Source of the DNA: Rheinheimera sp.
GTDB taxonomy: Bacteria > Pseudomonadota > Gammaproteobacteria > Enterobacterales > Alteromonadaceae
Reading direction: 5' to 3'
Length of the DNA: 64,000 nt
Assembly (NCBI RefSeq): GCF_030690345.1
Contig: NZ_JAUYGV010000006.1
Coordinates: forward strand, 806,001-870,000
The position numbers and the translations under genes are program-made. The notes beneath the pieces were generated by a model. The model was not told the origin of the DNA, searched no databases, and saw only the letters and a program-made list of their open reading frames with translations. Numbering within the stretch: the stretch's first letter is position 1; every line of letters starts with the position of its first letter. Below are positions 26,755 through 37,500 of the stretch, piece by piece.

Positions 26755-27627
26755 TCAGACCGAATAAACAGTGCTGATTTGCTGGCGGTGCAGTAATTCT
26801 GCCAGCTCCGGCAGTTGCAGCGGCTCTATTTCCAGTACTTCTAGCATGGCGCTTTTGTACTGCTCCCATTCCGGGTCAAGGTTAATATCAAACAGCTGGC
26901 GACTTTCGCCGGCGAAATGTTCGGCCAGTTTTAACAGCGCAAACAGCTGCTTTTCTGTGTCGCTGTCAGACTCCAGCATTAATGCCGGGCTGTGATGGTA
27001 AGCAATAACATTACACAGTTGTGGCGTTAAGCCCCATGACTCGGCAATCAAAAAACCCAGTACTTCATGGCAAGTATGAAAGTGCTGCTCTTCAATTTCA
27101 CTGTAACCCTGTTGTGCCAGTAAGCCACGTTGCATAATGTGCTCGTACTGCGTGGTTTGCTGGTGAATAAGCGCGATACCGGCGTTATGAAACAAGCCAA
27201 GGCTGTAGCAGTCATCCTGGATGTCCTGGGCAAAGTTAAAATGTTTGGCCAGTGTCATGGCAATATTGGCGGTTTGCAGCGCACTGGACCACAGCTTTAA
27301 GCTGAATTTGTCGTCACGGCCTTCAGCCAGGGTAAAACGCAGTAGTACGCTGCGTACCAGTTTCAGCACACGGTTAACACCGAGAAATTTACAGGCGTGT
27401 TCTACCGAAGTGATTTTTTGCCGCAAGCCGAAAAACGACGAATTAACCACTTTTAACGTAAAACCGGCGATGCCGATATCGAGGTTAATCAGCGCGGCAA
27501 TGCGCTTAATGCTGGGCTCGGGCGAATCCAGCTGTTGTTGAATATGCTGCAGAATTTCCGGTTGCGGCGGTATGGTAAAGCCGTTTAACGCTTGTTCAAT
27601 TGCCGACATATCAATGGCATGCGCCAT
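26755..27627 (-). CDS. HDOD domain protein
   Basis: 290 residues. The N-terminal segment [44 protein letters not shown] is the HDOD signature, followed by a helical HD-like core ([47 protein letters not shown]). HDOD proteins are non-catalytic relatives of HD phosphohydrolases that take part in signalling. The start at 27627 has GGAGAA upstream. It is the first gene of the HDOD-DUF2256-dusC unit, a linkage I infer from spacing only. Confidence 0.85.
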   Translation of the reverse strand: MAHAIDMSAIEQALNGFTIPPQPEILQHIQQQLDSPEPSIKRIAALINLDIGIAGFTLKVVNSSFFGLRQKITSVEHACKFLGVNRVLKLVRSVLLRFTLAEGRDDKFSLKLWSSALQTANIAMTLAKHFNFAQDIQDDCYSLGLFHNAGIALIHQQTTQYEHIMQRGLLAQQGYSEIEEQHFHTCHEVLGFLIAESWGLTPQLCNVIAYHHSPALMLESDSDTEKQLFALLKLAEHFAGESRQLFDINLDPEWEQYKSAMLEVLEIEPLQLPELAELLHRQQISTVYSV

Positions 27628-27716
27628 AACGCTTTCTCCGGGATAAACTGCTGACTGCCAGGCTATAGTAAAAGCCGTCACAGTGAAATGCAAAGCTGTT
27701 TTACACAGCCGCGTTG

Positions 27717-28181
27717 TTATGAGTCCAGATAGGGCCGGCCAAGCATTAATTGCTGGGCTAATTGTTGCTCGGTTTGCTGCTCGGTAAGCTGCAAGTCATT
27801 AAACTGCACATCAAATTGAATAAGTTCTTCGTCATCTAAATGCTGGGCAATTAACCGGTCCGGCACCTGGCCTACCTGGCGATAAGCATTTATAGCGACC
27901 TGAGCGGCTTGTTCCATTAACAGCAAAAAGTGCCCCAGCGGAAATTGTTGGAAAATTTCGGCATCCAGATGCGCCCAACCGAGCAGATCACCGCTGATGC
28001 TCTCATCGGCATGGTCAGTAAATAACATTGATACGGCGGGGCAAGACGGGTTTTCGCCAGCCTGATATTGTTCAGCGTCCTGCTCGTTAAATACCAGCAC
28101 GTAGCCAAAACCCGGGCTGCCTTCAGCATCCATCTCGTCAAATGACGTATCGTACATCAGAAACAATCGATTATCGGTCAT
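27717..28181 (-). CDS. Acidic cytoplasmic hypothetical protein
   Basis: 154 residues, acidic, no signal or membrane segment. The N-terminus RLFLMYDTSFDEMDAEGSPGFGYVLVF and the Gln-rich C-terminus (LTEQQTEQQLAQQLM) do not point to a family I recognise. It stands alone between the HDOD and M48 genes with 89-bp and 134-bp gaps. The frame is clean and codon use is like its neighbours, so it is probably expressed. Confidence 0.6.
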   Translation of the reverse strand: MTDNRLFLMYDTSFDEMDAEGSPGFGYVLVFNEQDAEQYQAGENPSCPAVSMLFTDHADESISGDLLGWAHLDAEIFQQFPLGHFLLLMEQAAQVAINAYRQVGQVPDRLIAQHLDDEELIQFDVQFNDLQLTEQQTEQQLAQQLMLGRPYLDS

Positions 28182-28315
28182 GACGCTATTCCTGCTGAAA
28201 AAACGGGCGCTAATTCTACCTGAAATAACGGCAATGCTAAAGGGTAGCGGCTAATAATCGGCAGCTTAGCGACCATCGCCGGCGCTTTAACGACTAATAG
28301 CCTGTATTGGCTGCA

Positions 28316-30163
28316 TTAATTATCTGCATCAGCCGGATAAGGGATTTCCAGCAACAGCGCCAATGCCAGCAGCAGGGCTTTTTCCTGTTGCACAATCAAC
28401 TGATCCGCCCTTACACAGGCTTCTATGGCCTGCCATAGCTGCTGCTTAACCAACGGCGAGGCGGCCAGCAGCAGCGGTAAATGCCGGCTTAACGCGGCTA
28501 AGTCGATAGCCGGTTTGGCGGTATCTGCGCTTAACGCTAATTGCGCCAGGGCGGCCTGCCATGCTTGTTGCTGCTGCGCTGCGCTGCCGGCCACGCTGCT
28601 GATCAGTGCCAGTAACGGCAATACCTGCGCCTGCAACTGTGCCAACGGTTTAGCCGAGGTTTTGCGTACTATCTGGGTTTGGTCGTATTGCACGGCCACG
28701 CTGTGCTCAACGAACTGGCTGACCAGCCAGGGCGTAAGGCCGGCATCCGGTATCGCCTGCAGCAGTGCTTGTAACAGTTGCGCAAATTGTACAAAGCGCG
28801 CCTCGGATAAGCTTTTCAATGCCGGCATCAACCGTTGCAGCAGTTGTACCTGTTGTACTTCGTTTAGCATTGCCACAGCGTCGCACAGCTGGTCCACTTG
28901 TTGTAACAAGGCGGCAGAGCCCATTTCTTTGATCAAATGCAGCTGTTGGCTGCGTACGCTGTCGTCCTGCTGCAGTAGCAGACAACACACCAGGGCTGTT
29001 GCCGGTTCGGTTTGCCGGCTGCTGTGCAATAACAACAGTGGTAAGGCTTGCTGTAAGCGTTCGGCATTGGTCGGCTTAGCCGGTGCGGCTTCGCTGTCTG
29101 TTGTAGCTTCTGTAGCGGTTTGCGCGCTGCGCGGCGTGGGAAACTTGCCGTTCCAATGCGGTTCCAGCCGTTTAATCCGTGTTGCCAGTGGCGGGTGGGT
29201 GGCAAAAATGCTGGCCCAGCGGCTGATGGCTTCGCCAAAAAATAAATGGCTGTTTTCATCGGCGTTTTGGCTGCGGATCTGGCTGGAACTGCTGTGGCTG
29301 CCAATAGCTTTTAACGCACCGGCAATACCGCGCGGATTACGGGTAAACTGCACGGCGGAGGCATCAGCCAGAAATTCACGTTGGCGGCTGACGGCAGCTT
29401 TTATCAGATTACCGAAGAACGAGCCCATATAGCCGATGACGACTAAACCCAGAGCCAGGAATAACAGGCCGCTGGCATTTTGTTTATTATTGCGGCTGGT
29501 GCCGGCGCGGATGGCGCTGCCTCTGCTGCCTGCACGCAACATATAATAGCCAATATGGCCCAAAAATAAGATGCCGTTTAAGATCGCAATCAAACGGATG
29601 TTCATCCGCATATCGCCATTTAAAATATGGCTGAATTCATGCGCTACCACGCCTTGTAACTCATCGCGGTTTAGTTGTTCCAGGCAGCCTTGCGTTACAC
29701 CTATTACCGCATCTGCCGGGCTGTAGCCGGCTGCAAAGGCATTAATGCCGCGCTCGGGTAACAAATACACCGCCGGCACCGGGGTATTGGCGGCCAGCGC
29801 CATTTCTTCTACCACGTTAAGTAAGCGTCGTTGCAGCGGCTCTTTGCTATCGGGCGATAACCGCACGCCGCCCAGTGATTCGGCAACTACCTTGCCGCCG
29901 GCTTTTAACTGCTGCCATTTTATCAACACGGCGATAGCAACAGCCGCCAGCACAGCCAGGCTTACCCAGGCAACCAGATGCCAGGGCAGGTTTTGCCAAT
30001 TGCGGGGGCCGGAGAAAAAGCTGGGATCAATAAAACCCAGGCTAACCAGGGCGACGATATTGGTTAGCAGCAGTAACAGCAGTACGGCCAGGCTAAACAA
30101 CGCAACCAGTACGCGGGTATTACGCCGCGCCAGGTCTTGTTGGGCAAAAAAGTTACTGCTCAT
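28316..30163 (-). CDS. M48-family membrane metallopeptidase (HtpX-like)
   Basis: 615 residues: two N-terminal membrane segments (about 18-42 and 62-81), then the M48 zincin with HEFSH at 175-179 (LQGVVAHEFSHILNGDMRMN), two further membrane segments, the conserved REFLADASAVQFTRNP, then a C-terminal helical extension of about 270 residues rich in Gln/Leu that HtpX lacks. Probably a membrane quality-control protease. It follows lemA by 18 bp; the LemA-M48 pair is a recurrent bacterial gene pair. Confidence 0.9.
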   Translation of the reverse strand: MSSNFFAQQDLARRNTRVLVALFSLAVLLLLLLTNIVALVSLGFIDPSFFSGPRNWQNLPWHLVAWVSLAVLAAVAIAVLIKWQQLKAGGKVVAESLGGVRLSPDSKEPLQRRLLNVVEEMALAANTPVPAVYLLPERGINAFAAGYSPADAVIGVTQGCLEQLNRDELQGVVAHEFSHILNGDMRMNIRLIAILNGILFLGHIGYYMLRAGSRGSAIRAGTSRNNKQNASGLLFLALGLVVIGYMGSFFGNLIKAAVSRQREFLADASAVQFTRNPRGIAGALKAIGSHSSSSQIRSQNADENSHLFFGEAISRWASIFATHPPLATRIKRLEPHWNGKFPTPRSAQTATEATTDSEAAPAKPTNAERLQQALPLLLLHSSRQTEPATALVCCLLLQQDDSVRSQQLHLIKEMGSAALLQQVDQLCDAVAMLNEVQQVQLLQRLMPALKSLSEARFVQFAQLLQALLQAIPDAGLTPWLVSQFVEHSVAVQYDQTQIVRKTSAKPLAQLQAQVLPLLALISSVAGSAAQQQQAWQAALAQLALSADTAKPAIDLAALSRHLPLLLAASPLVKQQLWQAIEACVRADQLIVQQEKALLLALALLLEIPYPADADN

Positions 30164-30181
30164 ATTTTGCCTTGTTAGCGA

Positions 30182-30772
30182 TTAAAAACTGACTTTAGGT
30201 GCCGCCTGAATAGCGGCACTGTCGGCAAATTCGAGCAATTTGGCATCGGCGGCATGGCCAAAGCTGGCGGCAAAAATAACCGGCGGGAAGCTTTGCTTGT
30301 AGCTGTTATATTCGGTTACGCCATCGTTAAACGCCTGGCGGGCAAAGGCAACGCGGTTTTCGGTGCTGGTTAGCTCTTCAGATAACTGCATCATATTCTG
30401 ATTGGCTTTTAAGTCCGGGTAAGCTTCCATTACCACGTTCAGCCGGCTCATTGCGCTTTGCAAGGCACCTTCTGCTCCGGCCAGGGCGCTAATAGCGCCG
30501 GCATCGCCGGGGTTGTTGGCGGCCACTTTTAAGCCGGCTAATGCGGCGTTACGGGCGTTGATCACCGCTTCTAAGGTATCACGCTCATGCGCCATATAGG
30601 CTTTGGCGGTTTCCACCAGGTTTGGGATCAGGTCATAGCGACGTTTGAGCTGTACTTCAATCTGGGCGAAGGCGTTTTGAAAGCGGTTTTTCAGTTTTAC
30701 CAGATTATTGAAAATGCTGATAACCCAGAACACTATCGCAACAAGGATCGCCAGAATAATCAGGCTGGTCAT
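30182..30772 (-). CDS. LemA family protein
   Basis: 196 residues: one N-terminal membrane segment (about 2-20) then the LemA helical core (LVKLKNRFQNAFAQIEVQLKRRYDLIPNLVETAKAYMAHE, RFAFARQAFNDGVTEYNSYKQSFP with minor differences). Inner-membrane protein of unclear function, nearly always paired with a M48 or HtpX-like protease as here. A perfect 16-bp palindrome lies 35 bp upstream of its start. Confidence 0.93.
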   Translation of the reverse strand: MTSLIILAILVAIVFWVISIFNNLVKLKNRFQNAFAQIEVQLKRRYDLIPNLVETAKAYMAHERDTLEAVINARNAALAGLKVAANNPGDAGAISALAGAEGALQSAMSRLNVVMEAYPDLKANQNMMQLSEELTSTENRVAFARQAFNDGVTEYNSYKQSFPPVIFAASFGHAADAKLLEFADSAAIQAAPKVSF

Positions 30773-30806
30773 GCTAACTCCGGTATTAGAGGGATAACTT
30801 TGGTTG

Positions 30807-30822
30807 CTATTGTTAACAATAG
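30807..30822. promoter_or_regulatory. Perfect 16-bp palindrome upstream of lemA
   Basis: CTATTGTTAACAATAG is fully self-complementary and starts 35 bp upstream of the lemA ATG, in the 177-bp divergent gap to glpE. It is a candidate operator for a dimeric repressor controlling lemA-M48, or glpEG on the other side. I do not recognise its cognate regulator. Confidence 0.5.
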
Positions 30823-30949
30823 TTTAATCAGTGTCCAGCGTTTCTTGTCAAACTAACACTAAAGTACGGTGATTTGCGTTGTTCCGCCGGGGTGCTGTTA
30901 ATTTGGCCGGGCTGCGGTATCATATTGCCGCTGAAACTAAGGGGTAAGT

Positions 30950-31276
30950 ATGAGCGATTTTCAACACATTTCCGTTACACAAACCGCAGAGTTGCTGGCT
31001 GCCGGCAAAATTGTTATTGCCGATATCCGCGATGAACAAAGCTTTGCCACCGGCCATATAGATGGCTCTTATCATTTAACCAACGGCAGCTTAACCGGCT
31101 TTATGCAGCAATTTGAGTTTGACCAGCCGGTGGTGGTGGTGTGCTATCACGGTAACTCCAGCCAGGGCGCGGCGCAGTATTTGGCGCAACAAGGTTTTGA
31201 GCAGGTATACAGTATGGACGGCGGCGTAGAAAGCTGGCGTCAGCAGCTACCTGTAGTGAGTGGTGACAGTGCATAA
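30950..31276 (+). CDS. glpE: Thiosulfate sulfurtransferase GlpE
   Basis: 108-residue single-domain rhodanese with the catalytic C65 in [14 protein letters not shown], as in E. coli GlpE. It transfers sulfur from thiosulfate to cyanide or thiol acceptors in the cytoplasm. AAGGGG lies upstream of the ATG. It overlaps the start of glpG, the usual glpE-glpG pair; the glp regulator gene is not adjacent. Confidence 0.94.
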   Translation: MSDFQHISVTQTAELLAAGKIVIADIRDEQSFATGHIDGSYHLTNGSLTGFMQQFEFDQPVVVVCYHGNSSQGAAQYLAQQGFEQVYSMDGGVESWRQQLPVVSGDSA

Positions 31277-32084
31277 ATTTGCTGAGTTGAATTCGGCGCC
31301 GGCGGCACAGTTATTTGCCGGCTACTGTGTGGCGCAGGGGTTAGATGTCAGCGCTGTAGTTGTGCGCTCTGACCTGGCAGAGTTGTATGCAGCGGCTGAA
31401 CAGTTGGGCCGCATTGAGCAGGAGTTTGCGCAGTTTTTGCAACAACCCGGCCATCCGCGTTATCAGGCTGCAGCCTGGCAGCTGAGCCAGCCGGTGGCAG
31501 TCAATTCGGGCCCGGCTTTTCCGCAATTTAACCCGCGTTTGTTATGGCGCCAGGCGCCGCTTACTTTGTTGCTGCTGTTGTTGTGTTTGTTGGTGTATGG
31601 ATGGCAACAACTGGATTGGCGCAGCAGCAGTGGTTGGCTGCAACTGATTGATCCTACTGAGCTGTGGCGTTGGTTTACGCCGATGCTGCTGCATTTTTCA
31701 CTGACGCATCTGGTGTTTAATCTGGCATGGTGGTTTTATCTCGGCAGCCGGTTTGAACAGCGGCTGGGGGCGGCTTTATTGCTTAATCTAACCTTGTCAG
31801 TAGCGCTGATTTCTAACGCGGCACAGTATTTTATGGTGAGCCCGCATTTTGGTGGTTTATCCGGCGTGGTGTATGGCCTGTTTGGCTATTTCTGGATTGC
31901 CGGCCGGCTGAATCCGGCGCAGGGGTTGCAGATAAGCCCGGGTTTAATTGGCTTTATGTTGCTGTGGCTGGTGTTAGGTTTCTTTGACGTATTGTGGGTT
32001 AGTATGGCGAATTGGGCGCATTTGGGGGGGCTGGTTGCCGGTATGGCCTGGGCCTGGTTATTGCGTAACAGGCCCGCGCGTTAA
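31260..32084 (+). CDS. glpG: Rhomboid intramembrane protease GlpG
   Basis: 274 residues with an N-terminal cytoplasmic domain (about 1-75) and six membrane segments. The catalytic dyad is visible: S201 in GLSGVVYG and H254 in NWAHLGGL. The start is one of three in-frame GTG codons (31260, 31263, 31269), all inside the end of glpE, so translation is coupled; 31260 is given as the longest. Confidence 0.92.
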   Translation: MVTVHKFAELNSAPAAQLFAGYCVAQGLDVSAVVVRSDLAELYAAAEQLGRIEQEFAQFLQQPGHPRYQAAAWQLSQPVAVNSGPAFPQFNPRLLWRQAPLTLLLLLLCLLVYGWQQLDWRSSSGWLQLIDPTELWRWFTPMLLHFSLTHLVFNLAWWFYLGSRFEQRLGAALLLNLTLSVALISNAAQYFMVSPHFGGLSGVVYGLFGYFWIAGRLNPAQGLQISPGLIGFMLLWLVLGFFDVLWVSMANWAHLGGLVAGMAWAWLLRNRPAR

Positions 32085-32100
32085 TTAGCGTTAATAGTTA

Positions 32101-32496
32101 TTACTGATACAGATATTTGGTGAACAGCAGATCCTGGATCATGGGTTCACCGGCTTCTTTTTTCATGCTTTGTTGCAGTTTGTCCAAAATAGCCAGGCGG
32201 ATTTCTTCACGGCCGGTTAACGACTTAATTTTGTCTTCCGGCTGCTTGCTGAAAATGCCGATAATAATGTCGAGGATCAGCGGTTCATGATGCTCTATGG
32301 CCGGTAAGTACTGTTTGTCTTCGATCATCAGTTCAACCGTGACGCGGATATAACCTAAGCTGCGGCGGTTGCCGGAAATATAGTTGGTAACAATATCCGG
32401 GTCGAAGCCGTAATAGACAATTTCCTTCGGTTGATCTTGCGCTAATGCAGGCAGGGTGGCTAACAGCAGCAGGCTAAGCAACAGGCTTTTGATCAT
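32101..32496 (-). CDS. FliL-like exported protein
   Basis: 131 residues: signal peptide ending in ALA at the N-terminus, then a FliL-like domain (DIVTNYISGNRRSLGYIRVTVELMI, LILDIIIGIFSKQPEDKIKSLTGREEIR, LLFTKYLYQ). Flagellar FliL is anchored by a membrane helix; this one has a cleavable signal instead, so it is a soluble periplasmic or weakly bound variant of the family. Alternative start GTG at 32505. It is convergent with glpG and divergent from ubiC. Motor involvement is not shown by context. Confidence 0.8.
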   Translation of the reverse strand: MIKSLLLSLLLLATLPALAQDQPKEIVYYGFDPDIVTNYISGNRRSLGYIRVTVELMIEDKQYLPAIEHHEPLILDIIIGIFSKQPEDKIKSLTGREEIRLAILDKLQQSMKKEAGEPMIQDLLFTKYLYQ

Positions 32497-32638
32497 AAGT
32501 ATCACTTTTGGTTGATAAAAAAATAGGCCAGCAAGGACACTAACCTTAGCGTTAAGCAGGGCATTTTACCAGCTAACGCTGTCAGCGGTAAGCCGTTTTC
32601 TGTGCTTATTACGGCTGAAAAAACACTGCAGAGTTGCT

Positions 32639-33208
32639 ATGATGCCGCCAGACTTATTCAGTACAGAATGTGCTTTTGTGAATACACCGTTTATTTCTCT
32701 TGATGCTGACTGGCAGGCTGCCGGCTCGCAGCCGCTGCCGCCACAGTTGGCGCCATGGATCTTAGAACCCGCTTCGCTAACGGCGCGGTTAAAACGCCAC
32801 TGCCGGCAATTTCGCGTGCAGGTACTTAACGAGCAGCGCTGCACATTACCGGCTTTTTTACAGCTTTTATTGCCGGAAACCCATACTGCACAGCTGCGTG
32901 AGGTTATTCTGTGGTGCAACGACATGCCCTGTGTTTATGCGCAAAGCTGGTTGCCACAGCGCACTATTGATGCGTTGCGGCCACTGGCTGATTTAGGCGA
33001 GCGGCCGCTGGGTGATTATATCTTTCAGCAGCCGGGCTTACAGCGCGGCATTATTGAAGCTACTCAACTGGATATAGCCTTGCCACAGTTATCAACAGCT
33101 GCACTTTGCTATGCGCGGCGTTCGGTGTTTACGCTAAACGGCTTGCCGTTGCTGGTTGCTGAAGCGTTTTTACCGGCGATGGCGTTACTGGATGAAACTC
33201 CGTTATGA
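32639..33208 (+). CDS. ubiC: Chorismate lyase
   Basis: 189 residues; converts chorismate to 4-hydroxybenzoate, first step of ubiquinone ring synthesis. The family landmarks are present (REVILWCNDMPCVYAQSWLP, ALRPLADLGERPLGDYIF, RRSVFTLNGLPLLVAEAFLP). E. coli UbiC is 165 residues, so the true start may be later (GTG at 32675); no clear ribosome site decides. It overlaps ubiA by 4 bp. Confidence 0.9.
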   Translation: MMPPDLFSTECAFVNTPFISLDADWQAAGSQPLPPQLAPWILEPASLTARLKRHCRQFRVQVLNEQRCTLPAFLQLLLPETHTAQLREVILWCNDMPCVYAQSWLPQRTIDALRPLADLGERPLGDYIFQQPGLQRGIIEATQLDIALPQLSTAALCYARRSVFTLNGLPLLVAEAFLPAMALLDETPL

Positions 33209-34077
33209 GCCCGGCATTAAGCTGGCGTAACCGGTGGCATTATTTGCAGCTGATGCGGCTGGAAAAGCCGATCGGTACTTATTTATTACTGTGGCCAACC
33301 TGGTGGGCACTGTGGTTGGCAGCAGAGGGCGTGCCGCCGTTGCATTTGCTTTTGGTGTTCAGCGCAGGGGTGGTATTAATGCGCGCCGCCGGTTGTGTAA
33401 TTAATGATTACGCTGACCGGCATTGGGATGGCGCAGTTGATCGCACTAAGCTGCGTCCGCTGGCCAGTGGTGCTGTTAGCGGTGCTGAAGCTTTGCAGCT
33501 ATTTGTGCTGTTGTTGGCGTTGTCAGCCAGCCTGTTAGTGTTTTTAAACTGGCAAACTGTGTTGTTATCGCTGGTAGCAGTGCTGCTGGCGGCGGTGTAT
33601 CCGTTTATGAAACGCTACACCCATTTACCGCAGGTGGTGTTAGGCGCGGCATTCAGTTGGGGCATGCCGATGGCCTTTATGGCGGTTCAGCTGCAACTGC
33701 CGCCGCTATTGTGGTTACTGTATCTGGCGAACCTGCTGTGGACAGTGGCGTACGATACCTACTATGCACTGGTTGACAGGCCGGATGATGTCAAAGTAGG
33801 TATTAAATCTACCGCCATTTTATTTGGCCGTTATGCTTTGCCCATTATTGCGCTGTTGCAGCTGTGTACTTTGCTGCTGCTTACTGTGGTGGGTTATTTG
33901 GCGCAGCTGCACTGGGTATATTACTTAAGCCTGTTTGGCGCCGCCGGCTGCTTTTTGTATCAATATCGCATCGCCCGTGCCAGCCATCAGGGCTGCTTCA
34001 CGGCATTTTTGCATAACCACTACGTTGGCATGCTGGTATTTGCCGGCATTGCTTTAAGCTACCTGTTGCAGGGATAA
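33205..34077 (+). CDS. ubiA: 4-hydroxybenzoate octaprenyltransferase
   Basis: 290-residue integral membrane prenyltransferase with about eight or nine helices. The two Asp-rich motifs are visible: NDYADRHWDGAVDRT (first, N-D-x-x-D) and YDTYYALVDRPDD (second). It attaches the polyprenyl chain to 4-hydroxybenzoate from UbiC. ATG overlaps the ubiC stop (ATGA). The usual ubiC-ubiA order is kept. Confidence 0.96.
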   Translation: MSPALSWRNRWHYLQLMRLEKPIGTYLLLWPTWWALWLAAEGVPPLHLLLVFSAGVVLMRAAGCVINDYADRHWDGAVDRTKLRPLASGAVSGAEALQLFVLLLALSASLLVFLNWQTVLLSLVAVLLAAVYPFMKRYTHLPQVVLGAAFSWGMPMAFMAVQLQLPPLLWLLYLANLLWTVAYDTYYALVDRPDDVKVGIKSTAILFGRYALPIIALLQLCTLLLLTVVGYLAQLHWVYYLSLFGAAGCFLYQYRIARASHQGCFTAFLHNHYVGMLVFAGIALSYLLQG

Positions 34078-34521
34078 ATGATGATCAAACAACTTTTTGT
34101 AGTGCTGGCGCTGTTGCTGCCATTAATGGCTTGTGCTGCAGAGCAGCCGCGGGAAACCTTCAGCCTGGTGCCGTTGCAGGTGGGCGATACCCGGATTCAG
34201 GTGCAATTGGCTGATACAGCACAAAAACGTGCTCAAGGCCTGATGTTTCAGCAAAGTGCGGACCCGGGTATGTTGTTGTTATATCGTGAGCCAACGGCAA
34301 TCTCTTTGTGGATGGCCAATACCGCTATGGCGTTGGATGTAGCTTATATTGGCGCGGACTGGACTATCGCCGAACTGATTACGCTGGAACCTTTCGATAC
34401 TACGCCGGTGCCGTCGCAGCAGCCGGTGATTGCTGCACTGGAAATGCCACGCGGCTGGTTTGCCAAACACGGTGTAGCGGTAGGGCAAAAGGTGGCGCTG
34501 TTACCAGGCACCACCCGTTAA
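34078..34521 (+). CDS. DUF192 family exported protein
   Basis: 147 residues with a signal peptide (ending CAA) and the DUF192 core (RIQVQLADTAQKRAQGLMFQ, MLLLYREPTAISLWMANTAMALDVAYI, ITLEPFDTTPVPS). Periplasmic beta-barrel fold, function unknown. It starts directly after the ubiA stop (ATGATG at 34078) and is probably co-transcribed; convergent with cusA, from which it is separated by 5 bp. Confidence 0.85.
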   Translation: MMIKQLFVVLALLLPLMACAAEQPRETFSLVPLQVGDTRIQVQLADTAQKRAQGLMFQQSADPGMLLLYREPTAISLWMANTAMALDVAYIGADWTIAELITLEPFDTTPVPSQQPVIAALEMPRGWFAKHGVAVGQKVALLPGTTR

Positions 34522-34526
34522 GCGCA

Positions 34527-37500
34527 CTAGGTTACTGGCAAAGTACGGCGCAGCAACAGAAAATACAATACCGGCATTAGCAGCATCGACACCAGTGGCG
34601 CCGCTACCATGCCGCCCAGCATCGGCGCAGCAATGCGCTGCATCACCTCGTTGCCGGCGCCGCTGCCCAGCATAATCGGCAATAAACTGACAATAATGGT
34701 CAGCACCGTCATCGCTTTGGGCCGCACCCGCTGCACTGCGCCCTGCATAATAGCCTGCCATAGCTGCTGCTGATTTTGCGGCTTGATATCGTCGATTGCC
34801 CGCTTTAAATACAGCAGCATTACCACAGCAAACTCGGCTGCCACACCACTTAGCGCAATTAAGCCCACAGCGACGGCCACTGATAGCTGATAATCCAGCA
34901 GATACAGTAGCCACAGACTGCCACTAAGGGCAAACGGCAAGGTCACCAGCACCAGCAGTACGTCGCTAAAGCGGCGGAAGGTTAAGTACAGCAAAATCAC
35001 AATTAGCAGTACGGTAAAGGGCACCAGTTGCTGCAGCCGCTGCGTTACGCGCTGCATATATTCATACTGGCCGCCAATGCTAACGCTGACCTGGGGCGGA
35101 AAATGTTGCTCTGCCAGCAACTGTTGCAGCTGTGCGATATAGGTGCCAAGCCGGGTTTCAGCGGGTAAGTCGATATATACCCAGCTGGTTAAACGGGCGT
35201 TTTCAGCGCGGATCATCACCGGGCCATTTACCACCTCCACCTTAGCCACCTGCTCCAGCAGCAAGTAAGCGCCATCGCGGCTTTGCAGCGGCAACTTGCG
35301 AATATCATCCGGATGGCTGCGGTAGTCAGGCGGGAAGCGCAGGCTGATATCGTAGCGCTCGCGGCCCTGAATACTTTGCGCTACCGGCGCGCCGCCAATG
35401 GCAAACGCCACATACTGCTGTAACTCAGTTAAGGTGATGCCATAGCGGCCCAATTGTTTTAAATCCGGGCTGATTTGCAAGTACAGGCCATCTTCAGCGC
35501 GCTCAGCAAATACCGAGCGGCTGCCCGGCAATTGCTTAATGTCAGCTTCCAGCTGCTGTGCTACCTCTGAGATAGTCGTTAAATCCGGCCCGCTGACGCG
35601 AACGCCAACAGGAGTGCGGATGCCGGTAGACAGCATATCAATGCGGGTTTTAATCGGTGGCAGCCAGGCATTGGTCAGCCCGGGCACCTGTACGGCGGCG
35701 TCGAGCTGCGCAATAATATCCTCCAGCGTAACACCGGCGCGCCACTGGCTTTGCGGTTTAAGCTTAATGCTGGTTTCCAGCATCGTCAGCGGCGCCGGAT
35801 CAGTAGCAGTATTAGCGCGGCCACTTTTACCCAGCACAGTTGCTACCTCGGGCACTGTTTTTATTAAGCGGTCGGTTTGCTGCAGCAGTTTTGCTGCTGT
35901 GGCCGGGCTTAAACCGGGCAGGGTGGTGGGCATATACAACAGATCGCCTTCGGCAAAGGCCGGCATAAACTCGCTGGATAAACGCTGCCACGGCAGCAGG
36001 CTGGACGCCAGCGCCAGCACGCTTAGCAGCACCAGGATGGTCGGAAAACGCAGGCACAGTTTCAGCAGCGGGGTATACAGCGCTATCAAGACCCGGCTGA
36101 GCGGGTTGCTGTGCTCGGACGGAATTTTGCCGCGTAAAAAGTACAGCATTAACACCGGAATTAAAGTAATCGCCAGCACAGCAGCAGAGGCCATGGCAAA
36201 GGTTTTAGTGTAGGCCAGCGGGGCAAATAAGCGGCCTTCCTGCGCCTCGAGCATAAACACCGGTAAAAAGCTGACGGTGATCACCAACAGGGAGAAAAAC
36301 AGCGCCGGGCCGACATCAAGGCAGGCATCGATAATGGTTTGGCGAAATTCAGTTTTATTCAGCTGCCTGCCATCGGCTCTGGCTTGCTCCAGCTTTTTAT
36401 GGCCGTGCTCTACCATTACTATAGCCGCATCGACCAGGGCGCCGATGGCGATGGCGATACCGCCCAGGCTCATTACGTTGGCGTTTATGCCCAACAATTG
36501 CATCAGTAAAATACTCGCCAGCAGCGCCAACGGTAGGCTTATCACGGCAACTAAGGCTGAGCGGGCGTGCAGCAAAAATAGTAAACACACCAGCGCCACT
36601 ACGGCCATTTCTTCCAGCAGCTTCTGGCTTAAATTACTGACGGTGTTTTCAATTAATTCCGAGCGGTCGTACACCGTCACCAACTCAACGCCATCGGGCA
36701 GGCCGTTTTGCAGCTCAGCCAGTTTGCGTTTTACCGCGGCTATAGTGCTAAGGGCATTTTCGCCGTGGCGCATGACAATAATGCCGCCAACCACTTCGCC
36801 GTCGCCGTTAAGCTCGGCAATGCCCCTGCGCGCTGTCGGTACTTGTTGCACGGTGCCGATATCCGCCAGGGTTAACGGATAGTCGGCGCTGTTACGCACG
36901 CCCAGTGGCACAGCTGCTAAATCCTGCAGTGACTGAATATAGTCGCCGGCTTGCACCAGCAACTCGGTTTCGGCCACTTCAATAATGCTACCGCCTTGTT
37001 GCTGGTTGTGGCTGTTAATCGCGCTGATCACTTGCGCCAGCGTAACGTTATAGGCACGCATTAAGCGTGGCTCCAGCTGCAATTGGTAAGTCAGCGCCAT
37101 ACCGCCAATGCTGGCCACTTCAGCCACGCCGGCGACACTTTGCAGCTCCGGCGTCAGGTAAAATTGCTGCAGGCTGCTGAGTTGCTCCAGCGACAGCTGC
37201 GCATTTTTTGCTGTCAGCGCGTACTGAAAAATCCAGCCCACGCCGCTGGCATCCGGCCCTAAGCTGGCTTTGGCGCCGGTGGGCAGACTAACGGTTTGCA
37301 GGTATTCCAATACCCGTGAACGTGCCCAGTAGGGGTCGGTGCCGTCTTCAAAAATGACATACAAGTAGCTGTCGTTTGGCATGGAGAAGCTGCGCACGGC
37401 TTTGGCTTTAGGCACGGCCAGTAAAGCAGTAGACAGCGGATAGCTCACTTGTTGCTCAATGGTTTGCGGTGTCTGGCCCGGGTAGCTGGTTTTAATGATC

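Noticed and set aside
28425..29432. Long plus-strand open frame (335 codons) opposite the M48 gene
   Set aside because: Ser/Cys/Ala-rich composition with no family pattern. It is the reverse complement of the Gln/Leu-rich M48 protein and has no ribosome site; the M48 gene on the other strand is clear.
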